NCBI GenBank assembly: GCA_013360945.1
Contig: JABWAQ010000017.1
Location: 1-42,415 of the forward strand
From: Candidatus Brocadia sp.
GTDB lineage: Bacteria; Planctomycetota; Brocadiia; Brocadiales; Brocadiaceae
Reading direction: 5' to 3'
DNA length: 42,415 nt
Shown: piece by piece, positions 8,329 through 16,985 of the stretch
Layout of the letters: each line of letters begins with the position of its first letter
How positions within the stretch are numbered: position 1 is the first letter of the stretch
Made by a program: the position numbers and the translations under genes
The notes under the pieces: model-generated
Databases searched by the model: none
What the model saw: the letters and a program-made list of their open reading frames with translations, nothing else
What the model was told of the DNA's origin: nothing

Positions 8329-9732
8329 ATGCTAAAAAAACACAGCAAGTTTTTCGAGTCGTTATTGCTTTTAATAGACTGGGTCGTCTTATCCATTTCA
8401 TGGGTGCTCTCTTATTATTTGCGTATGTACTCCGGCATCATACCGGTTTATACAAAAATTCCCCCGTTTAAAATCTACCTGACCCTCCTCATTTTCATGA
8501 TCCCCTTGTGGGGTGTGATTTTTAAGTGGTTTGGATTATATCGTCCCCGTAGAGTTTCTACCAGATTTTCTGAGATCTTCGATATTGCCAAGGCATCAAC
8601 CTTTGCCACCCTGCTCCTTATCTCATTTACCTTTCTCTTCCGCCAATACGAATTTTCCCGGTTGACATTCATTTATTTCTGGCTCATTAATATCTTGCTT
8701 CTGAGCCTCATACGCATCTTGTTCCGGGAATTCCTGCGATTAATCAGGCAGAAGGGATACAATCAGAGACACGCCTTCGTTGTTGGCACGGAAAAGTCAG
8801 GGCAGGATCTGGTAAACAAAATACGGAAACACCCGGAACTGGGGATTCAAATATCCGGCTTCCTTACAGACGCCCAGAAAAGCGTAGGAACCGAAATACA
8901 GGGAATAAAGGTCGTAGGAAAGTATTCTGACATTCGTGAATTGATTACCGGGCGCGGCATCGACATTATTTTTGTTGCCTTACCTTTTCATGCCCATAAT
9001 CGATTAAAGGAAGTTTTAGACTGGATTGGTGATGAGGCGGTTAGCATCGTGGTGTTACCTGACCTTTTTGAGTTTGTTACCCTACGGGGTAGCGTGAGTG
9101 AATTTGAGGGTATGCCCCTCATCAGCCTTCGCGACACGCCCCTTTACGGATGGAATATTATTGTAAAAAGAGTCTCGGACATTATTTTTTCATCTGTGAT
9201 AATACTGGTAACCTCTCCTCTCATGCTGATAATTGCAATGTTAATCAAACTAACCTCGAAGGGCCCTGTATTGTACAAACAGGAAAGGATGGGATTGGAC
9301 GGCAAGGTATTTAACATGCTCAAATTCCGAACGATGTTTGAAAATGCAGAAATGAAAACGGGCCCCATTTGGACAAAAAAGGATGACCCGCGGTGCACAA
9401 ACATAGGGAAACTCCTGAGGATGGTCAGTCTGGATGAACTCCCGCAATTTTTTAACGTATTTAAAGGAAATATGAGCATTGTTGGACCACGCCCTGAACG
9501 GCCGGTCTTTATTGAAAATTTCAGGAACACCGTCCCAAAATATATGCTGAGACACAAAATGAAGGCAGGTATCACCGGCTGGGCGCAGGTGAGTGGCTGG
9601 CGCGGGAATACCTCTCTGGAAAAACGAATTGAGTACGACCTGTATTACATTGAAAACTGGTCACTAAACTTTGACTTGAAGATAATCTGGCTTACCCTAT
9701 GGAACGGATTCATTAACAAACATGCATATTAG
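8329..9732 (+). CDS. Polyprenyl-phosphate sugar-1-phosphate transferase (WcaJ/EpsE type)
   Basis: This 467-residue membrane enzyme would start glycan assembly by moving a sugar-1-phosphate onto undecaprenyl phosphate. The N-terminal third has four membrane segments, followed by a CoA-binding-like Rossmann domain (about residues 145-260). The catalytic domain begins with KRVSDIIFSSVIIL and continues with KFRTM, SLDELPQFFNVFKG, GPRPERP and AGITGWAQVSGWRG, all hallmarks of the bacterial sugar transferase family. The length matches WcaJ-like proteins. It lies 30 bp after the dehydrogenase/acetyltransferase, and its last 11 bp overlap the possible start of the next gene. The sugar cannot be told from sequence. 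Confidence 0.92.
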   Translation: MLKKHSKFFESLLLLIDWVVLSISWVLSYYLRMYSGIIPVYTKIPPFKIYLTLLIFMIPLWGVIFKWFGLYRPRRVSTRFSEIFDIAKASTFATLLLISFTFLFRQYEFSRLTFIYFWLINILLLSLIRILFREFLRLIRQKGYNQRHAFVVGTEKSGQDLVNKIRKHPELGIQISGFLTDAQKSVGTEIQGIKVVGKYSDIRELITGRGIDIIFVALPFHAHNRLKEVLDWIGDEAVSIVVLPDLFEFVTLRGSVSEFEGMPLISLRDTPLYGWNIIVKRVSDIIFSSVIILVTSPLMLIIAMLIKLTSKGPVLYKQERMGLDGKVFNMLKFRTMFENAEMKTGPIWTKKDDPRCTNIGKLLRMVSLDELPQFFNVFKGNMSIVGPRPERPVFIENFRNTVPKYMLRHKMKAGITGWAQVSGWRGNTSLEKRIEYDLYYIENWSLNFDLKIIWLTLWNGFINKHAY

Positions 9733-11458
9733 TCCCGGAGCGCTTGTTTCTTTACCAGTTTTGGCAAAAAATTGCGATTTGCGATGTGAGATTTACGACT
9801 TTAAATCCCAAATCCCAAATCGTACATGTAAAAATTTTTGGTCATCACCTGCCCCTGTTAAAAAAATACGGTTTTTAATCTGTGCAATCTGTGGTTTTAC
9901 ATGGTTTTGCATAGTTCTGATGTCTGCCTTGCCAGATCTGCCGGCAGACACTTCAAGTCCGGTTTGGGAAATTCATGCGCAGGACATAAGCCTGGCAAGA
10001 ACCGCCCTTACAATCGCACAAGAATCTTACCCCGGAATAGACATTGACACGTATCTCAAAAGACTGGATGACATTGTTAACAACATCAAGACAAGCCTCC
10101 GGGACGAAACCGAACCTGAACAGATTATCAAGACCATCAACCTTGTCCTTTTTAACGAGCTCCAATTTCAATATGTACAAACGGGCGATCTGGACTCTCT
10201 ATCCTTAAACAGGGTATTGGATACAAAGGCAGGCAACTGTGTGGGACTGTCCATCCTTTATCTCTGCATAGCAGAAGGGTTACGCCTGCCCATCTATGGT
10301 GTGAGCGTGCCGGAACATATTTTTGTACGTTACGATGACGGTGATTTTCGTAAGAATATTGAGACAGGGTATGAGGGTATGGCTACCCCCGACAGTTACT
10401 ATGTAAATATGCCCGGGAAACGCATCTCACAAAAAAGCATCAAGAACGGCTCTTATCTCAAGAATCTCACCAAGAATGAAGTTGTTGCCGATATTTACCT
10501 GAATCGTTCAATACTGGAAAAAGAGAAAGGTAATAGAGAAAAGGCGTTAAGGGACGTAACCCGCTCCATTGAATTGCATGGGAACGATGCGGTAGCTTTT
10601 TGTAATCGTGGCGTGATTTATGAAAAGATGAAGGACGCTGATATGGCCATAAAGGATTACAACAAGGCTATTGAGCTGAATCCCGATTATGCGCCCGCAT
10701 ACTACAATCGCGGTTCTCTTTATGCCTCAATAGAGGTGATCGACAAGGCAATCATGGATTATAGTAAGGCATTATCGTTAGATCCCAATTCGACCTTATC
10801 CTATTATAACCGGGGTATTGCCTTTAAACTGGCAGGCAGGACAGACCTGACCATCGAAGATCTGAGCAAGGCCATTTCCTTAGACCCTGAATTTGCGGCC
10901 GCGTATGCCCATCGGGGCCTGGCTTATGCCGAATCGGGTGAACCAGAAAATGCCCTTGCAGATTTTAGTAAGGCGCTGGAACTCGACCCGGACAACATCG
11001 AAATCTACATGAAAAGGGGCATTCTTTATGCGGATATGCAACGCTTTGATGATGCTATTCAGGATATTACGGTCTTTATAAAAACCACACCAAACAATGC
11101 CTTTGCCTATTATATCAGGGCAAAGGCACACCGTGGAAAGGGAGACCTTGTAAAAGCTATTATGGACTACGACAAGGTGTTGGAATTAAATTCCCGGCTT
11201 GCCGGGGTCTATTTCGAACGGGGTCAGCTTGAATATCAATTAGGAAGATACGAAGATGCCCTTGCGGACTTTAACACATCCATTGACCTCTTTCCTTACA
11301 ATCCTCTTGCTTATCTCCACCGTGGAAATACCTTAAAAAAACTGGGGAAAAATGAAAACGCATTGAATGATTACATGACCTACCTGAAACTCAGCCCCAA
11401 TGCAACCGACGCAGAAGAAATAAGGAGCAAGATAGAAGATATCAGGAGTAGAAGGTAG
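9722..11458 (+). CDS. Transglutaminase-like (SirB1-type) domain protein with TPR repeats
   Basis: From ATG 9722 the frame gives 578 residues. It begins with about 45 odd residues that cover a hairpin repeat at 9775-9822, then a hydrophobic segment KKIRFLICAICGF, so the true start may be later (next ATG 9920). Residues about 120-250 resemble the SirB1/transglutaminase-like fold, with GNCVGLS (Cys173) and PEHIFVRY giving the Cys and His of a catalytic pair. About eight TPR repeats fill the rest, with patterns such as AIKDYNKAIELNPDYAPAY. It is probably an exported or membrane-anchored scaffold or hydrolase acting on the cell surface. The 11-bp overlap with the sugar transferase gene suggests co-transcription. 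Confidence 0.78.
   Translation: MHISPGALVSLPVLAKNCDLRCEIYDFKSQIPNRTCKNFWSSPAPVKKIRFLICAICGFTWFCIVLMSALPDLPADTSSPVWEIHAQDISLARTALTIAQESYPGIDIDTYLKRLDDIVNNIKTSLRDETEPEQIIKTINLVLFNELQFQYVQTGDLDSLSLNRVLDTKAGNCVGLSILYLCIAEGLRLPIYGVSVPEHIFVRYDDGDFRKNIETGYEGMATPDSYYVNMPGKRISQKSIKNGSYLKNLTKNEVVADIYLNRSILEKEKGNREKALRDVTRSIELHGNDAVAFCNRGVIYEKMKDADMAIKDYNKAIELNPDYAPAYYNRGSLYASIEVIDKAIMDYSKALSLDPNSTLSYYNRGIAFKLAGRTDLTIEDLSKAISLDPEFAAAYAHRGLAYAESGEPENALADFSKALELDPDNIEIYMKRGILYADMQRFDDAIQDITVFIKTTPNNAFAYYIRAKAHRGKGDLVKAIMDYDKVLELNSRLAGVYFERGQLEYQLGRYEDALADFNTSIDLFPYNPLAYLHRGNTLKKLGKNENALNDYMTYLKLSPNATDAEEIRSKIEDIRSRR
9775..9822. repeat. Imperfect hairpin repeat inside the 5' end of the TPR gene
   Basis: The 21-bp arms at 9775-9795 and 9802-9822 pair at 18 of 21 positions. 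The right arm contains tandem AAATCCC units. It looks like a dispersed non-coding repeat that the reading frame happens to cross. Confidence 0.65.
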
Positions 11459-12105
11459 GAAAGGAGCTTGTGGTGATAACGCATGCCTGAAGAAATTGTC
11501 CTGCTAAAAAATGAATGCCATACAGTATCCTCTCTCTTGAATTTTCAAAAAAACAGTGACTATTCAGCGTACTTTCATCCACAATCACTATGAGTGAACA
11601 AAATGTTGATTCTGTCAGTTTTCGCTGAATAGTTACACTTCCTTGAACATGGCGGATTATAATCAAACCTTAAAACAAAATAATAATTCATACATCTCAT
11701 CATTACAGTCTTTGTGAAACTTACGGATTTTACTTTATAGTGCAACCAATTTGTTTCCACTTGTTAAACTTTTGCTATTTATTTATAAATAACTGTATTT
11801 TAACTACTTACAAAATTTAGTGAAAGTTTGACTTGAAACGAATTGTTTACAGTTAGATCGGTAAAATAATTTTTAAAATAATTTTTATTTTTTATAAGCC
11901 ATTAAAATAAAAATACTTGGAGCAACACAGGCGTTTTTTTGTTTTTATAGGTACATTAGTTGCGCATTACATCATCAGGAATTACATGATTTTTTGAAAA
12001 CGACAAATTAGCATCAACGACATTGAAGTATGTCTTAATGAATTTTCCAAACTCGATGAGAACAATTTACCTGACTCGTGACATTTAACTCATAAGAGGT
12101 GAAAG
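11459..12105. other. AT-rich non-coding stretch
   Basis: No convincing gene lies in this 647-bp gap. Short minus-strand frames exist but have no ribosome-binding site or recognisable motif. It holds a small inverted-repeat element (11556-11636) and then runs of A and T that probably include the promoter of the Cache-domain gene. I could not define a confident -35/-10 pair. Confidence 0.6.
11556..11636. repeat. Small inverted-repeat element, MITE-like
   Basis: GTGACTATTCAGCG at 11556-11569 and CGCTGAATAGTTAC at 11623-11636 are inverted copies with one mismatch, enclosing about 53 bp. Size and layout suggest a transposon-end remnant or a miniature inverted-repeat element. No transposase is present. 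Confidence 0.45.
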
Positions 12106-13518
12106 ATGGTAAGTAGAATATTAAAGGAACGTGTGGTTATCGTTATTGTAGTATTTGTATTATTTGGATTATTTCCCCTTGTTTTGTTCAGGATGCTTGC
12201 ATTTCCAAAGGCAAATGATGAATTAAAACAAGGGGTTAAAAGACACCTGGAAAGTATCGTAAACAGACAAAGAGATTTCCTTATGTTGCTATCCGATGAA
12301 AAAAAGTCGGATGCCAGGTCTATCTCAGACACGATCCAAAGTGCATTATTCATTTACGGCAGCGAGGATTTTTTAAGTCTTGTAAACGGAACAAATGAAC
12401 ATGAATATTTAAGGCTGAAGACGCAATTAGAGTGTGCAAAGACAGACTATGGTTATAAAGGAATAATAATTTGTGATGCGGCGGGCACAATCCAATTAAC
12501 AACTGATACTGAGAAATCCTTTGTAGGCATGAATATTCTGAAGGAAAAACCATTCAGAAGTGTCCTTGAGACCCTATACGATGGAAAAACGTATATGTCC
12601 GATGTAATCCATTCTTCCCTCAATGATGCAGATGGGAGGAAAGAGGAGGTATCGCCCTCGATGTTTATGTCTTATCCTATTAAGGGTGAAAACCACGATG
12701 TGATCGGCGCAGTTTTACTATGGATGGATATTTCCTGGCTCAGTAAGAGCACGAGAAATGTTTCAGTGGGTAAGACCGGCGAAGCCTATCTGGTAGATAA
12801 AGACGGTGTCATGGTTACACAATCGAGATTTTCAGATCAAATAAACGATACGGGCGGTACTTTCAGAACATTTCATAAGGTTGTAGCTCCTGACACCAAC
12901 ATACTGACAAAAGGTGTGAAAAGGTGTGTTACAGAAAGAATATTTGGCTATGACCTCGAAGGATACATGGACTATTGTGGTTTAAAAGTTGTCGGCGCAT
13001 GGAGCTGGCTGAAAGATTTGAATATGGGACTGATTGTAGAAATAGATGCAGATGAAGCCCTGGGAACTGTAAACAATATAAATTCAATAATAAAATCTTT
13101 AATGGTGGCAATAACTATTCCGGCTGTAGTTATGGCCATGTTAATGTATAGAAAGTTAAATACAGGGTATATAGTAAGAGGGCTATCTTTGCCGAAGAAG
13201 ACCTTGCTGGGCGTAACAACTGTTATTACGGTTGGATTTGTCATATCCATCATGGATGGTTATGAATTGAGGAAAGAGCGCGGGTATCTTCGTGAACAAA
13301 AATACAAGGTGAACAACCCATTCAATGTGCTCGGTTCAATTGTAACTCAAAGGGATGAAGATTTTATAAAAAGTAATATCTATAAATTCAAGAAAAAGGT
13401 TCCCCTCTTGAAATCTGAAAATCCTATTAATACAGGAGGCAACGAGCAGGAGATTGTAAAGAGCGAATCAAAACAATCATCGGAAAATACCGCAACAACA
13501 TGGGAATTAAACCCTTAA
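12106..13518 (+). CDS. Cache-domain membrane sensor without an output domain
   Basis: This 470-residue protein has an N-terminal membrane segment (about residues 9-31) and a double-Cache-like extracytoplasmic domain to about residue 325. The domain includes GKTGEAYLVDKDGVMVTQSRF and LNMGLIVEIDADEAL, close to the Cache region of the kinase at 22158-24644. Two further hydrophobic segments follow (about 327-348 and 364-382), then an 85-residue polar tail. No HAMP, kinase, methyl-accepting or cyclase domain is present. With three membrane segments the tail would be extracytoplasmic if the N-terminus is inside. It lies 33 bp before a stand-alone PAS gene, which may act with it. The ligand is unknown. 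Confidence 0.82.
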   Translation: MVSRILKERVVIVIVVFVLFGLFPLVLFRMLAFPKANDELKQGVKRHLESIVNRQRDFLMLLSDEKKSDARSISDTIQSALFIYGSEDFLSLVNGTNEHEYLRLKTQLECAKTDYGYKGIIICDAAGTIQLTTDTEKSFVGMNILKEKPFRSVLETLYDGKTYMSDVIHSSLNDADGRKEEVSPSMFMSYPIKGENHDVIGAVLLWMDISWLSKSTRNVSVGKTGEAYLVDKDGVMVTQSRFSDQINDTGGTFRTFHKVVAPDTNILTKGVKRCVTERIFGYDLEGYMDYCGLKVVGAWSWLKDLNMGLIVEIDADEALGTVNNINSIIKSLMVAITIPAVVMAMLMYRKLNTGYIVRGLSLPKKTLLGVTTVITVGFVISIMDGYELRKERGYLREQKYKVNNPFNVLGSIVTQRDEDFIKSNIYKFKKKVPLLKSENPINTGGNEQEIVKSESKQSSENTATTWELNP

Positions 13519-13551
13519 AAGGATTAGCTATTAACCAAACAGGAGGTATTT

Positions 13552-13944
13552 ATGAATAATACACCTTTATCACCAAAGGGCGCGTCTGAGGTGCTTCCTG
13601 ATGTAAAGGATGTAAAAGGCTGGTATGAGTACGAGCCTTCCTACGACGGCGTTATTACCCATATCAATACTGCTGGTGCAAAGCTTTTTGGTTTCGCGTC
13701 ACCGGATGATGTTATCGGGAAAAAGATCAATGAATTGTATGCTCATCCTTTTGACCACGAAAAGACATTATCCATGCTATTCAGGGATGGACAGGTGAAT
13801 GAATTTTATACCCTCATGAAATCAAAGAATGGTAAGTTGTTTTTTATAAAACAATCGAGTTCTCTCGTAACAGAGGGTCTGTACAAATGCCCTCTCATGG
13901 TAAAGAGTGAATTTGAATCCATCCAATCACTGTTTCCTTCATAA
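13552..13944 (+). CDS. Stand-alone PAS domain protein
   Basis: The 130-residue soluble protein is essentially one PAS domain. It has the pattern YDGVITHINTAGAKLFGFASPDDVIGKK, then a helix and a KNGKLFFIKQSSSLV strand. No effector domain is attached. The start ATG is preceded by a strong ribosome-binding site, AGGAGGT. It sits between the outputless Cache protein and the NarK-family carrier, so it may relay or tune a signal for that pair. No cofactor-binding residue can be assigned. Confidence 0.85.
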   Translation: MNNTPLSPKGASEVLPDVKDVKGWYEYEPSYDGVITHINTAGAKLFGFASPDDVIGKKINELYAHPFDHEKTLSMLFRDGQVNEFYTLMKSKNGKLFFIKQSSSLVTEGLYKCPLMVKSEFESIQSLFPS

Positions 13945-14046
13945 ATATTAAATTTATTGTATAGAATTTCATTTTTTGCGTTTTAGGATATCCGGTAGTC
14001 TGCGCCGTAGTCATTTTGCAATTCAACGTTCGTTGGTGACCTCGTT

Positions 14047-14065
14047 GGCTGAAGCCTGCGGCTAC
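14047..14065. repeat. Short palindrome with conserved flank
   Basis: GGCT-GA-AGCC is followed by TGCGGCTAC. The layout (four-base arms around TGAA-like centre, then a GCTAC flank) matches the palindrome at 6549-6570, so both may be copies of one dispersed repeat. Confidence 0.45.
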
Positions 14066-14120
14066 CATAACGCCTCTGCCAAAGGCTGCTCAATTTAAAG
14101 ATTTTTAGGAGACATATTTT

Positions 14121-15320
14121 ATGGATGCGTCAGTACAAACACCCCAGGGAAACACAAGGGTATTGATCCTTGCCACATTAGCGTTTGCCATCTGTTTTGC
14201 AGGATGGGCATTGTTTTCCCCATTGGCGGTGTATTTAAGGGCAGAGTTTAAGTTGTCTTCTACAGCAGTGGGTTTGCTCCTTGCAACGCCGGTATTACTT
14301 GGCTCGATTGCACGAGTGCCTATTGGTGTCCTTACAGATAAGTTTGGAGGAAGACGGGTTTTTAGTATCCTGCTTTTATTTGGGTTTTTCCCCATGTTTA
14401 TAGCAAGTTTTGCGGAGAGTTACGGATTCTTATTGGTATGCGGATTCTTTTTCGGTATCCTGGGAACTTCATTTGCCATCGGGATACCACAAGTTTCACA
14501 ATGGTATCCGAAAGAAAAACAGGGATTGGCATTAGGGATCTACGGTGTTGGGAATATAGGTTCCGCCGTTGCCGCGTTTGGAGCGCCGTTGCTTGCAAAC
14601 TTCATGGGATGGCATAAGGTTTTTATGGTTTATTCAATTCCTTTGATCTTCATGGCCTTTGTTTACTGGTTTTTTTCCGCAGACGCACCAAAACCAGCCC
14701 ATGTAAAACCTCCAACCTTTAGCGACAAAGTGAAGATATATAAGTCTTCAAATTTAATCTGGATCTTTTGCCTGTTTTACTTCATGACCTTTGGATTCTT
14801 TGTCACCTTTTCGTTATGGTTGCCGTCTTACCTTCGGGACTTTTACAAATTAACACCGGTAAAGGCAGGCAGTTTTACGTCAATATTTGTATTTGTCACC
14901 ACTTTTTCACGTATTCTCGGCGGATATCTGGGCGACAGTATCCCCGGAAGGCGCATTCTTATTGTCCTTTCGGTGGCCATACTCAGCATATTGATATTCC
15001 TGAACCTGAATGTACCGTTATTGACCTCGCTCACCGTCTTTTATTTGATGGGCGTTTGTCTGGGCATAGGAAACGGTGTTGTATTTAAGCTTGTAGCAGA
15101 GTATTTCCCAAAGGATACCGGCACTGTAGGTGGAATGGTAGGCGCAGCGGGTGGTCTCGGCGGCTTCTTCCTCCCCATTTTCTTAGGCACAATCAAAGAT
15201 TATACCAATAATTATTCTTTGGGATTTATCTTCGTATCCCTTGTGTGTGTCATATGCCTCTCTTTCATGGAAGAAAAAACGATAACCAGGATGCACAAAA
15301 AGACAATGAGTACGACATAG
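14121..15320 (+). CDS. narK: NarK-family nitrate/nitrite MFS transporter
   Basis: This 399-residue carrier has about 12 membrane segments. It carries the NarK substrate arginines in context: GSIARVPIGVLTDKFGGRR in the second segment and FSRILGGYLGDSIPGRR near the eighth. The glycine-rich nitrate signature regions are GIYGVGNIGSAVAAFGAP and GMVGAAGGLGGFFLP. It moves nitrate and/or nitrite across the cytoplasmic membrane, as symport or exchange; the direction cannot be told. A ribosome-binding site AGGAG precedes the ATG at about 9 bases. A strong terminator follows at 15358-15398. In an anammox-like cell it could import nitrite or export nitrate. Confidence 0.9.
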   Translation: MDASVQTPQGNTRVLILATLAFAICFAGWALFSPLAVYLRAEFKLSSTAVGLLLATPVLLGSIARVPIGVLTDKFGGRRVFSILLLFGFFPMFIASFAESYGFLLVCGFFFGILGTSFAIGIPQVSQWYPKEKQGLALGIYGVGNIGSAVAAFGAPLLANFMGWHKVFMVYSIPLIFMAFVYWFFSADAPKPAHVKPPTFSDKVKIYKSSNLIWIFCLFYFMTFGFFVTFSLWLPSYLRDFYKLTPVKAGSFTSIFVFVTTFSRILGGYLGDSIPGRRILIVLSVAILSILIFLNLNVPLLTSLTVFYLMGVCLGIGNGVVFKLVAEYFPKDTGTVGGMVGAAGGLGGFFLPIFLGTIKDYTNNYSLGFIFVSLVCVICLSFMEEKTITRMHKKTMSTT

Positions 15321-15357
15321 CGCCTAACTGTCTTGCCGTTGATTCATTTACTAAAAA

Positions 15358-15398
15358 CCCCCCTAAACTTCTACTGATGTAGTTTTAGGGGGATTTTT
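15358..15398 (+). terminator. Strong intrinsic terminator after narK
   Basis: CCCCCTAAA pairs with TTTAGGGGG, with an inner CTAC/GTAG stem and a TGAT loop. The hairpin is followed by ATTTTTAT. It ends the plus-strand transcript after the carrier gene. Confidence 0.85.
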
Positions 15399-15440
15399 AT
15401 GTAAAGAGGAATTTTCGAGAAAAAAATGTATTGCCTGCTG

Positions 15441-15471
15441 TGTAGGGGCAGGTTTCAAACCTGCCCCTACA
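15441..15471. repeat. Perfect 31-bp palindrome
   Basis: TGTAGGGGCAGGTTT and its exact reverse complement flank a single C. There is no T-run, so it is not a terminator. It looks like a dispersed intergenic palindrome between narK and the anion-channel gene. Confidence 0.8.
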
Positions 15472-15568
15472 GGAGAAGAAATACATACTTAAGATTTCGA
15501 GAAGGTAATATCTGGAAATGACAAAATATGAACTTTCATAATAAGACTTTTTGGCTAAAATATATGGT

Positions 15569-16825
15569 ATGAGCGTGTTAAAAATTGCAACTTATTCTCT
15601 GAATAACCGATGGTTTACTCCTGCTATGGCCACTATTATGATTGCGTCTGCCTCTCAATTGTATGGCTATGAGAGGGTTGTGCCGTATTTTTTTATAACA
15701 AGTTTAGCCATATTCTTCTCTGTGGTCATTTTTAAGACGTTACAGACGATACTATTTTATAAAGACGCCCTGGAAGAGTTGTTCAATCCAGAAAAAACAC
15801 TCTATTTCTTTACCATCGTTGTGGCAGTTAACTTAGTTGGTATGTGCTTTTCAAGGATATTTCATCTCTATACAACGGCTAATATATTCTGGTACGTTGC
15901 CATAGGCCTTTGGTTAGGTATATCACTTTTCACGTTTAGCATCCTTTTTCTGAATCAGAAATCAGAAGATAGAAAGTTTGAGGACGTATTCCATGGCGGA
16001 TGGTTTTTTGCTACCGCGGGCACTCAATCTACGGCTTTGCTTGGGGTTATCGTGGCAGAACATGCGACAAGATACGTGACGTTTATTCACGTGTTCTCAT
16101 TTGCACTATGGTCAATAGGGGCGAGTTTATATATCGTATTTATGGCGCTCATCATCTTAAGACTGGTATTTTACCGGATCGACAGTAATACTGTCCTTTC
16201 TCCTTACTGGATGAACGTTGGAGCAGCGGCCATAACGGCAATTACGGGTATCGTATTGCATCAGCATATACAAGGAACAGGAGGGTCTTTTGGAGATTTT
16301 CTCCCGTTTTTAAAAGGGATTTCTCTGCTTTTTTGGTCTTTTGGACTGTGGTGGATGCCGTTCTTAATCATTCTGGCTATCAGAAAGCTGGCATACAGCG
16401 AAGAGGGTCTTGCTTTTACCGTAGGATATTGGGAGGTTGCCTTTGCTTTGGGTCTTTATGCCAACAGCACCATTCAATTGGTTAATGTATTTGAAGGGCG
16501 ATACCTTATTATACTCTCGGTATGCTTTTACATCGCTTGTATCATCCTTTGGTGTTTTGCGTCTGTATTTACCATCGTTCATTTAGTACAATCCTCCCAA
16601 TGGATACCCATCAACAATCTGACAATTAACTACATGGTTCCCTATAGCTTTAAACTGCACGGCAGGCTTTTTCAAGTGAAAGAAGTTGTAAACGAATGGC
16701 TGGATCAAACCATCCAGGGTGTGCTAAAGAAACGATACTGTGTGATTACGAATAACAATCTCACCTGCTTCATTTCCTATGACATGCTGGCAAAAAAGTG
16801 GTACCTTGATCAGGTTAAGGACTGA
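15569..16825 (+). CDS. SLAC1/TehA-type anion channel or carrier
   Basis: The protein is 418 residues from ATG 15569; a TTG at 15551 in frame would add six residues, and neither has a clear ribosome-binding site. It has about ten hydrophobic segments, beginning NNRWFTPAMATIMIASAS, with FHGGWFFATAGTQSTALLG in the middle. This is the pattern of the voltage-dependent anion channel (TehA/SLAC1) family. A hydrophilic tail of about 55 residues ends the protein. Plant SLAC members pass nitrate and chloride; others carry dicarboxylates or sulfite. Its place after a nitrate/nitrite carrier suggests nitrate or nitrite passage, which is inference. A terminator separates the two, so it has its own promoter. 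Confidence 0.82.
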   Translation: MSVLKIATYSLNNRWFTPAMATIMIASASQLYGYERVVPYFFITSLAIFFSVVIFKTLQTILFYKDALEELFNPEKTLYFFTIVVAVNLVGMCFSRIFHLYTTANIFWYVAIGLWLGISLFTFSILFLNQKSEDRKFEDVFHGGWFFATAGTQSTALLGVIVAEHATRYVTFIHVFSFALWSIGASLYIVFMALIILRLVFYRIDSNTVLSPYWMNVGAAAITAITGIVLHQHIQGTGGSFGDFLPFLKGISLLFWSFGLWWMPFLIILAIRKLAYSEEGLAFTVGYWEVAFALGLYANSTIQLVNVFEGRYLIILSVCFYIACIILWCFASVFTIVHLVQSSQWIPINNLTINYMVPYSFKLHGRLFQVKEVVNEWLDQTIQGVLKKRYCVITNNNLTCFISYDMLAKKWYLDQVKD

Positions 16826-16985
16826 TAGTTCATCACGCCATCTTCTAAACCATCTTGCCCAAAACCTTCTACTACTTTCCTTAAAATAGCCTCCCCACAC
16901 AGCTTGATGCCCAATGTTATTAAAATACTTACCATTTTATATTGCAGCCCGACAAAAGCCTTCTGCAGACAATCCCTCTCATTCC

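Noticed and set aside
9144-9575. 143-residue minus-strand frame in the sugar transferase gene
   Set aside because: It opposes a region with conserved catalytic motifs and shows no domain.
11442-11760. Short minus-strand frames after the TPR gene
   Set aside because: They cross the inverted-repeat element and AT-rich DNA and have no coding features.
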